Below are positions 56,301 through 64,000 of a stretch of 64,000 nt of DNA, piece by piece (the first letter of the stretch is position 1; the number at the start of each line of letters is the position of its first letter). This stretch comes from Erigeron canadensis (lineage: Eukaryota; Streptophyta; Magnoliopsida; Asterales; Asteraceae), in assembly GCF_010389155.1 (NCBI RefSeq), contig NC_057765.1, positions 310,001 to 374,000 on the forward strand. The letters run 5' to 3'. The position numbers were made by a program, and so were the translations under genes. The notes under the pieces are model-generated. The model ran no database searches. It had not been told where the DNA came from and worked only from the letters and a program-made list of their open reading frames with translations.

Positions 56301-57755
56301 GGGAGTCAGTCAGACCGTCCACAAACACAAGACACACAAAATGGCTGGGGTTGCGTGGCTGGCTCTAGGCTCAAAATCAGACACTGTGCAAAGTCTTTGT
56401 ATTTTCCACATTCCAGCTTTATTTACCAATCTGCCCTTTTCTTACTACTTTTCACCTAGATTTGCTGTAACTTCTAAGCTTGGCTCAATTTTTGAATTTT
56501 GAAATTTCCCAATTTCTGTTTACATGTTAACGTTATTGGAGTATTATTATTTTATAAAAATGAGCATGGTATCCGTGCAATACGACGGTGATAGTGGGGA
56601 AGGGGGTTTAGTGGTATCGGTGATGGTACTATTGGTGGTGGTGGCGATGTCAAGTGGTGTAGGTTGATTTAATTGTGATAGTGAAAATTTTTTAGAATAT
56701 AAGGACTCAAAGTGTTAAATATTAAAATAAAGGTTTAGAATGTAAATTAATTCATTAAGAACAAATTTGATATTTTATAAACTATTTCCATAGTAGTGTT
56801 TATTAAAACTAATTTAGTAATTTCGTATGTAGCTATTGTGTAACTATTTTCAAAAATGGAGGGTGTGATAATTATTATATAGGAAGTATAGATATGTAAA
56901 GTTTATATAACACATTTTTATAATTTAATACCAAAATATAGGTTCACACAATATAAGTAGAGATAGAAATATTACGAACTAAACTGATATTCGTATCACA
57001 CTTTCTTATAAATTTAACATTATGTATTATATGTACTTAGAGTGCATGTAATATTAGTTGTACTGTGTGGTTGATTACAAAAATATGGTATGAATATGGA
57101 CCCCTTTTTACTAGTTATTAAACTACTCATGAACAACAATAGATAATTTTTAACGAATTTAAATTCAAACTTGAGTAAATAAAATCTTTTGTTTAGTTGA
57201 ATGAACGAATATAAATATAGCTTTCGTTCGACTATGTTCAATAGTTTGTTTGTAAACATTCATTTAAATATGTTCGTTTATAAAGTACATCTAACTTATT
57301 TGTGATCTATGTCTTTATTTATAAGAAATAAAAACCTTTGATATAACTATAAATACTTATCTAACTTTTAAACCATATCAACTTTTTATTTAAAACTTCA
57401 TTCCATTAATTTAACGTCTTAAAATACTTGAATAATGAATTTCTAATAATAAGATCACAATCAAGCATACTTGACTATTATTTTACGAGTTTAGTGATTA
57501 AAATATTGATCTATAAGTCATGATACTTCTTATTACGAATCAGTTTACTTCTCAATCAAACATGAATACAACTTTAGGTTTGTGTTATTCATTCGTGAAT
57601 CATTTGTTAACTTAAACATACAAATATGAAAAAGGTTTTTTATATTCATTTGCACATAATGACATACGTTACACATAGATACACATTGTTACTCATAACA
57701 ATTCATATTTAATGAACAAAACATATTATATATACACATATGAAGTGACGAAAAA
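56301..57755. other. Intergenic, nothing recognised
   Basis: AT-rich DNA with several short chance frames. No exon, RNA gene or transposon end is supported. Confidence 0.4.
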
Positions 57756-57940
57756 GAGAAATGATAATTCCTCTTAAAAGAATAGCCTATGCCTATCTAT
57801 CCTCCTAAAATTTGACCATGACATGTGTATATAAATCAATGAATAAAATTAAAAGAGCGATTAAATGGATAACACATGTCATATTTTAAGGTTATTAGAA
57901 GAATTATTAGGCTAACTTTTAGGAGAATTTATCATTTCCT
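57756..57940. mobile_element. Short MITE, 185 bp
   Basis: GAGAAATGATAATTCCTCTT AAAAG on the left is mirrored by the complement of AGGAAATGATAAATTCTCCT AAAAG on the right, both continuing into an AGCCTA word. The interior shows paired ACATGTGTAT / ACACATGTCA words. No definite target duplication. Confidence 0.6.
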
Positions 57941-58084
57941 TAATATATATAGATGTACTCATAAAGGGCTCTCAATATCACCTCAGCTTTTCATCAATAT
58001 CACAACTGATTTTCAAGTGACATGCTATTATTAGCATATGGGCAAATTGGATTTATTTTAGCAACACGACGAAGAATCTGTTCT

Positions 58085-58310
58085 TCAAGAACTGGAACCG
58101 GTTTTAGTCAACTTTTGACTATTTTTATTTTTTGGTTTTTTTGTCCAAGAAACAAAACCGAACCGATTTGTTACCAGTAAGGAACTGAATTTGGGACCAA
58201 AAGTGGAATCGGTCCCACACTGGTCAGTTTCTCGGTTCTTGAAGAACCAATTTATTTTCAATTTCGATTCCGGTTATTTGAAACCGGTTCTTGAGGAACC
58301 GTTTTTTTGG
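58085..58310. repeat. GGAACCGGTT-rich palindromic repeat (hAT-like remnant)
   Basis: TTCTTCAAGAACTGGAACCG near the left is mirrored by CCGGTTCTTGAGGAACCG on the right. The interior has AAACCGAACCGATT and related words. It resembles GGTTCGG-rich hAT MITEs, but borders and target duplication are not clear. Confidence 0.35.
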
Positions 58311-59197
58311 GCCATGCATATAAAAACTATATTGTTGCATTCAACTATTTAGTGCTTTCTAAATATTTTCAAATTGAAAGTTAGATAAAAAGTGGTTTTA
58401 GTTAAGCCTATAAATTAATGATATGCGTAAACACAAAGTTTACATATTGAGGTTGAGTATTGAGGTCGTCTGATTCCCTTACAAAAGGTTCTGGTTTGAA
58501 CCTCCCTTTAGGGGGAGGGAGCCGAAGGGGAGATGGAAAGCGAGATTAAGAGGGCTACAGCCAGATGATGGAGATTCGGGTTCCATGGTTGTGAGCTCGA
58601 CGGCGAGATGGGGGAGCGAGCTTTGAGATCGGAGAGGGTTGGAGGAGGGTTGGGGAAGGAGGGGCTGAAAGTGCAAAATTTTCTGACAGTTGCAGGGACT
58701 AGCAGTGTAAGTTTTCACATATAAAAATGTAAACTGGCCTAAAGTTTTATTTCTTTTGTTTTTTCTTTTTTAGCTGCGATCCAAAAGTGTTTTTTTTTGT
58801 TTGTTTATTTTTAATTGTGCCTAAAATCAAAAAATGGGCTAAAACTTTATTTTCTGAAGGTTTTTTTGTTTTTTTGACATAATGTAAATTTCTTTTTTTA
58901 TCTATGTAATATATTTTTTTTATTATTATGTAGTGTGTTTTTTAATATTACGTATGTATTTTGTTATTAATTATGTAAAGCTTATAAATGTGTTTTGTTT
59001 TCTTAACATATAAATGTAAAAAAAAAAAGTAATTATGTAAAGTTTATAAATGTTAAGGGTAAATTATTAAAATTTGAAGAAAAAGTTGGGAGTTTCGGTT
59101 GCCACTAAAAAAAGTTGAAAAAAAGATTGGAGCGTTGAAATGAGATGGAGTAATTTGATTGGTTATTTGAAGGGAGATGGGAGGGTTGAACCTTCCG

Positions 59198-59228
<31 letters not shown>
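59198..59228. repeat. Poly-C tract, 31 bases
   Basis: An uninterrupted run of C follows GGTTGAACCTTCCG. Such a run is unstable in replication and hard to assemble, so its length is unreliable. Confidence 0.95.
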
Positions 59229-59756
59229 ATTGGTGGTGGTTAGAAGGTTACAGAAACTGCCACAGAGATAATTGCATCAAGTCCTATACATCTAAATCAT
59301 GTCATCATCTCCTAATAACTTGAACAGGAGAACCACCAGTACACATGATGGATCTTTTTAAAACTACCAGCTCATATATGATGGATCCTTTTTTTTCAAA
59401 AATATTTAACTAAACTTCTTTGTTCTCTTTTTCCAACAACTTTCATTAACAGAAACCCTAGCAAGGAGCTAGCTGGAATACAAAAGTACATGTCTTTAAA
59501 AAGTAGAATTACACCAATCCTCCCTTGAGATGTTTCTAAATGTTGATCTTTATTTTATCCAAAGAAAAGAGAGTGATCTAATGTCCTATTTAAGCTTCAA
59601 CAAATGGATGGAACTATTATCATGAATTTTGCCACTTCTTGATTTCCAGATGCACCAAGAGGCTGTGATGATTATAAGATGTAACACCACCTTATTTCTT
59701 CTGTCCGTAGGGAACTTATGTAGTTCAAGCTAATCGTCAACTTCTGTGAGATGTGG

Positions 59757-60816
59757 AATCTGCATCAAATAAATTGTGCATCTTTAGACCCAAAAACCAA
59801 AACTAACCTGACTAATGGCACATTCACCTGTTGCTTAAAAACAAAGCCATTCTAACCCCAGTAGCATAACTCGATGGCAACACTTCTCAGTTTGGGCCTA
59901 ATATTTATCCTAGCGCCCGCTTTTCCACATCCACTTCAGGGAGAGAGCAACCCTTCCATTTTGCCACCTCAATGGATTAACTACCACTGTGTCCACGCGC
60001 ATTCTTGGTTGCTTGTTAACTACTACCAATAACATTAAAAAAAAAAAAGGAATTGCCTGGACACATAATCCAAGCAATGGAGATATTTTTTTTCTCATTG
60101 CCATCCTAGACCTTAATCACACAAAATTTAAACGGAGCTTCAATTCTTGTATTGTGGATCTACCAAAGCATGAGAAAACATCTGAAGTACTTACATCTAT
60201 AGCCAAAGCAATGATTTGGATAATCCAGTCAAACACGGTAGTTCTTTCAACTAAAAATGACCTCCAATGTAGAATGCTAGCAGCAATTGGCTTGCCACTC
60301 GAGAACCCAAAATATTGTGTGATACACTTGATAAGCAACTGCTGGTTCTCCTGAAAATGGAAGGTAAACAACAAATTAGAAAGAAAAAAACAAACACAAG
60401 TGAGAAATAGCATCAATTGGTTTCAAGAATACAATTTTGCAGAATTCACTAACATTGTCACTTAATTGTTGCTTTTCATTGTGGGACTTTTGGGGTTTCT
60501 CCCCAGATTCAGCTCTTTCGAATTAGAGAAAACATGTGCCATCTCCTGGAACACATGAATATACACAAGGAATATTCGAATTCTGCCTCTGAACTTATCT
60601 TTTGGAGTCTATGCAGGCACATTAAATATACTTACAAGTGTAGCCACCCTTGCTTCTCCATTTTGGCCACTCCCATTGAATTCTCTGTAATTTTATAAAA
60701 AGACGAATAAAGAATGGTGATGCATGAGCAACAAAAATTAACAAAAACATTAGATTAATTTATTTTTGCCTGGTACCTGAATATAGTTCTTAGTCGTGCA
60801 GATAGAAACTTTCCAA
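59757..60816 (-). pseudogene. Partial, intron-containing duplicate of the myosin XI tail
   Basis: Collinear with the resident myosin gene from intron 31 (about 47335) through exon 26 (about 48731), same strand, about 4 kb upstream of its start codon. Introns 26, 27, 28 and 29 are retained, so this was a DNA duplication and not a processed copy. One deletion joins the 3' part of exon 31 (EISPLLGLC) to the end of exon 30, removing intron 30 and most of both exons. Exon 29 (ENQQLLIKCITQYFGFSSGK, then WRSFLVERTTVFDWI) has lost about 20 bases before SILHWRS. Divergence is moderate. There is no motor domain or start, so it cannot make a motor. Confidence 0.9.
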
Positions 60817-61466
60817 GAGAAGCTGAGAAGATTACATGAATTCTAGAGATGACAAATGGAAGTAACACAAATGTCGAGACGGCAAGTTCATGGGGAAGAC
60901 GTCAAGACGATACTACAACGAAAATTTCATTAGGTTGGTGAATATCAAGACTTAGTTTGATCCTGATAACTTTTTCAGGCATGAACAGAGCATAAATAAC
61001 TTAGACTAGGTTCATTAATTTAGTATATCAAGACCAAGTTTGATCCAGATAACTACAGTGGAAGGTTTTCAACCCAAACAAATGCACTCATCATATATAG
61101 TCTACAAACATATATAACTTAGAGTGGGTTCATACTTAATGTCTAAACTACGTAATTGAATTACAAAAACATATTTAGTCTGCTTGCATATCAATAAAGA
61201 GTAAGAAAAACAAGGCCAAGAACTAGTCTATTTCTTTTGATCAAATATAATGGCGTCAATAAAAGCGAAAAGTTGAAAGAAAAGATATATAGCAAATAAA
61301 ATACGAAAAAGAAAGGAAACTACTGGTAGTCAAGCACTCAACCATGATACAAATTAGGTGGTATTTCTTTATTACAGTGAATAATTGTACAATATTACTA
61401 GTTTACTACTAATAACATTTGGTTCAGGGATTCAGGTTCTGTGTCTTTCTGTTTTATGAAAAAGCA

Positions 61467-61705
61467 AAGACCATTAGATAGTTTTAACATTAAATTACAA
61501 ACCTTAGATCAAAATGATGATGTCATCATTTACTTTACTATTGGTCAAAGACAACATTAGCCCTTCTACTTTATATATTTAGACAAAATATAACCTCATG
61601 TATTTAGATAATATTAAAGGAAGGACCATTAGATGAGTTTTAACTTTTAATTACAACCCTTAGATCAAAATGATGATGTCATCATTGACTTTACTATTGG
61701 TCAAA
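61467..61705. repeat. Two direct copies of an about 90-bp sequence, 153 bp apart
   Basis: GACCATTAGATAGTTTTAAC..TTAGATCAAAATGATGATGT..CTATTGGTCAAAGA starts at about 61470 and again at about 61623, with few differences. The copies are separated by about 65 bp of TTTAGACAAAATATAACC-type DNA. Confidence 0.8.
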
Positions 61706-61980
61706 GATAGTCTCTTAACCTTCGGATAGGGGTATGACCGTTTACATCTCACAATGCCCCCCACAAAGCGAGGATAAGCATCGTTGTTGACAAATCCAGG
61801 TTCTATTAACTCATTAATTCTGGAATCTTTCACCAATCGTTTTATATTTGTTGTATCAAATAATAGTGATTTAGATTTAGAGGCAGCAAACCAATCACCA
61901 CCTTCACCAGTAGTTTTACACAAATTCAAAAGAAGGGAGAGGGGCGGGATTGATTTGGTATGTCTGGAAGGCTAAAACTA
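61660..61980 (-). other. Unrecognised coding-like frame running into an ACAACA-type repeat
   Basis: The minus strand reads about 60 protein-like residues (DTTNIKRLVKDSRINELIEP, then GFVNNDAYPRFVGG) that I cannot assign. The 3' part (GAGATGTAAACGGTCATACC, CCGAAGGTTAAGAGACT) is a partial copy of the repeat at 16046 and 21743. A possible further exon (SLIWQESVVESSLLAKTLVK, about 62140-62048) lies upstream. It could be a decayed transposon gene. Confidence 0.25.
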
Positions 61981-64000
61981 GATCAGAACTGAATTAAATT
62001 GAAAAAGTAAGTGAACCACTTAAAACTTTGGTTATGTCTTACAATCTTACCAGATATGATGACTGCAGGGGCCAGGCAGTTTTACAAGAGTCTTAGCCAA
62101 TAGAGAAGACTCTACAACTGATTCCTGCCAAATCAGGCTTTCACCATTACGTTAACCAAATCAAATCCTGTCCTTCGCTTTTTGTGCATCTCCACAACAA
62201 AATATCAAAAATTTAAAAACTTATTCAGATTAAAAAGGAATTCACCCAATGAGAACCATCCATCCGATTACGTTGCACCGAAGCACAAATAACCTTAACA
62301 GATGCAAATCATTAAAAATTACGGAATTCCTGCAAATCATGAACACGTAGGCTTCATTTTCATTAGTATCTAGATAAAAAGGATTTTTTTAGTAAAAGCA
62401 TACAAGAACCAATAAGCTCACAAATAAATAAAAAAACAACACTCAAAGTTATACATATACATACATATATAGCCTAAGGTTCAAGCGAGAACTACAAAAG
62501 AGTCATTAGAAGTATAAAATTAGTTCAGATTCAATTAAGAACCAAAAGAAAAATGGATTGTGTTAAAGCGAATGTTAACTAATGTGTTCACATGTAAATG
62601 ATCCAGGCTACTCACATGTGAATGGATGATCAAGTCCATTCACCATTGGAACTGTAATAAATCATTAACAAAACATCGAAAAATCGTCCAACAATTAGCA
62701 ATTACATAAGCATGTCTACAAATCAAACTACTAACACCAACATAAGCTTTTGCCGATAACAACTAGCCCATCTAACCAAGCTCAAACATATAAGCACACA
62801 CGGGTTCCATCCACACACCAATTGGCAACAGGAGAAGCAGCCCATCAAGCCTATATGTATGTGTTTAGCTTTATTTTAAGTTCCAATGTAGCACTTGGTT
62901 TGTGCTCAATACTAATTAAGGTAAATTACAAAAATAATACACTCAGTTTCAGACTTCACACTTCATGCTTCTATCTAAATAATAAGATAACAGAAGTGAA
63001 TACTAGTTTTTGAACTAGAGGCAAGAAAACAAAGATAGTGCTGACAGTTGACCAACGTAACTTATACAAGTGGCAGCACCGAGGGTCCACTGGACTAATT
63101 AAAGGGTCAAAATTGGTCCGTCTAAGAATTCGTAATCTATAAGCTCGGGTCAACGTATGTAATTATAGAATATGGGTCAAAACTAGTTACTTTGAAGTAA
63201 AACAAAATCAAAATTGTTCACATTGAATTGGGTTCGTCCGCCCATCAGACGATTTAAGAACGATACAAAAATTAAAACAGACGAAGTTATAAGCATTTGA
63301 TTGGCCCTGACTGGTTCAACCAATTAGACATCTTTCCTCATAGCCAAAATTTTCAACTTATCATTTACCCATTTGACCCATTATGATTAACTACACCCGA
63401 ATTGATTGTATTTCATATAGAATGGTTGAAAATTGGAATTGTAACCTCTAATTATATACAACAGGTATATGTCAAGTTGATATAAAATGAGCACATCCTA
63501 ACTAAAGACAAAGATTTCAGTTGTCTCTCCTTTCTTCATATAAGGCACAAACTTACTCTTATTTTTAATTTGTAAATAATGCAGGCAAAGACATCCCTCC
63601 CATAGCCTCATAAAACCTTCCATGGTCCACTTTGCTGCACAGGCGAAGAGCAAAGCTAAAGAATGCACAAAGGGCAAAAACACTGGGTCAATAGCTGAAC
63701 AAGAAAAAACCATGCGATTTGAGGAAAGCCGGAATGATACTTACCATAAAGAAATTAGCCAAGAATATAAACTCCTAACGGACATTCATACTTCAAAACT
63801 AGATATGAAGTAGCTAATCAAATACAACACACCATGGTTCATCGATCAAAAGCAAACGCATCAATCAATCAAAGATGCTCATTTTATTCGGTTGTAGCAT
63901 TCATATTATTAATTATCAATAAACTTGTTAATTACGGTGTATAATTTAATTTAATGGTAGCAATAAAAATATAATGCAATGAGACAGATGACATAGATAT
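61981..64000. other. No gene recognised to the window end
   Basis: Several short frames exist (for example minus-strand AAKWTMEGFMRLWEGCLCL at about 63650-63590, preceded by a CTGTGCAG acceptor-like site), but I cannot link them into a gene. This may be intron or flanking DNA of a gene beyond the window. Confidence 0.3.

Overview
The window is plant nuclear DNA from a eudicot. It is AT-rich, has spliced genes with GT..AG introns, a nucleus-encoded chloroplast precursor (PsbX), a plant class XI myosin, a plant NF-YA factor with a miR169 site, and many Helitrons and terminal-inverted-repeat DNA transposons. The repeat style (ACAACA-headed dispersed repeats, tRNA-derived SINEs, CACTA ends reading CACTACTAGAAAAA) suggests an asterid, possibly Asteraceae. 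That placement is inference, not proof.

Layout. 0-8.5 kb: a Helitron-like element holding a tandem array, two tRNA-derived SINEs (one with a perfect 19-bp target duplication), the one-exon PSBX gene on the minus strand, a Tourist-type MITE and a GGTTCGG-rich hAT-like element. 8.5-9.0 kb: an ATL-type RING-H2 ubiquitin ligase gene with a complete RING but a 1-nt frameshift before it. 9.4-34.4 kb: a gene-poor transposon region. It holds at least eight Helitron termini, a 4.3-kb CACTA element carrying exon-intron fragments of a 20S proteasome alpha-2 gene and a UBC19/20-type E2 gene, two related PIF/Harbinger elements (one with a broken transposase), and several foldback MITEs. 34.9-55.8 kb: the gene-rich part, with NF-YA (plus strand), an Alfin-like PHD relic, PMIR1 (minus) and a complete 38-exon myosin XI-K-type gene (minus). 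56-64 kb: mostly repeats, a partial intron-containing duplicate of the myosin tail, and a stretch where I recognise no gene.

How the genes relate. PMIR1 and myosin XI-K are neighbours here and both act in actin-based organelle positioning. From memory, their Arabidopsis homologues (At5g20490 XI-K, At5g20610 PMIR1) and an Alfin-like gene (At5g20510 AL5) lie close together on chromosome 5, so the 38-56 kb block looks like an old conserved segment, with the Alfin-like member decayed in this genome. PSBX (photosystem II), NF-YA (miR169-controlled transcription) and the ATL ligase are independent single genes.

Exon limits were read by eye from GT/AG sites with reading-frame continuity. All 38 myosin coding exons, the five NF-YA coding exons and the two PMIR1 exons join in frame.
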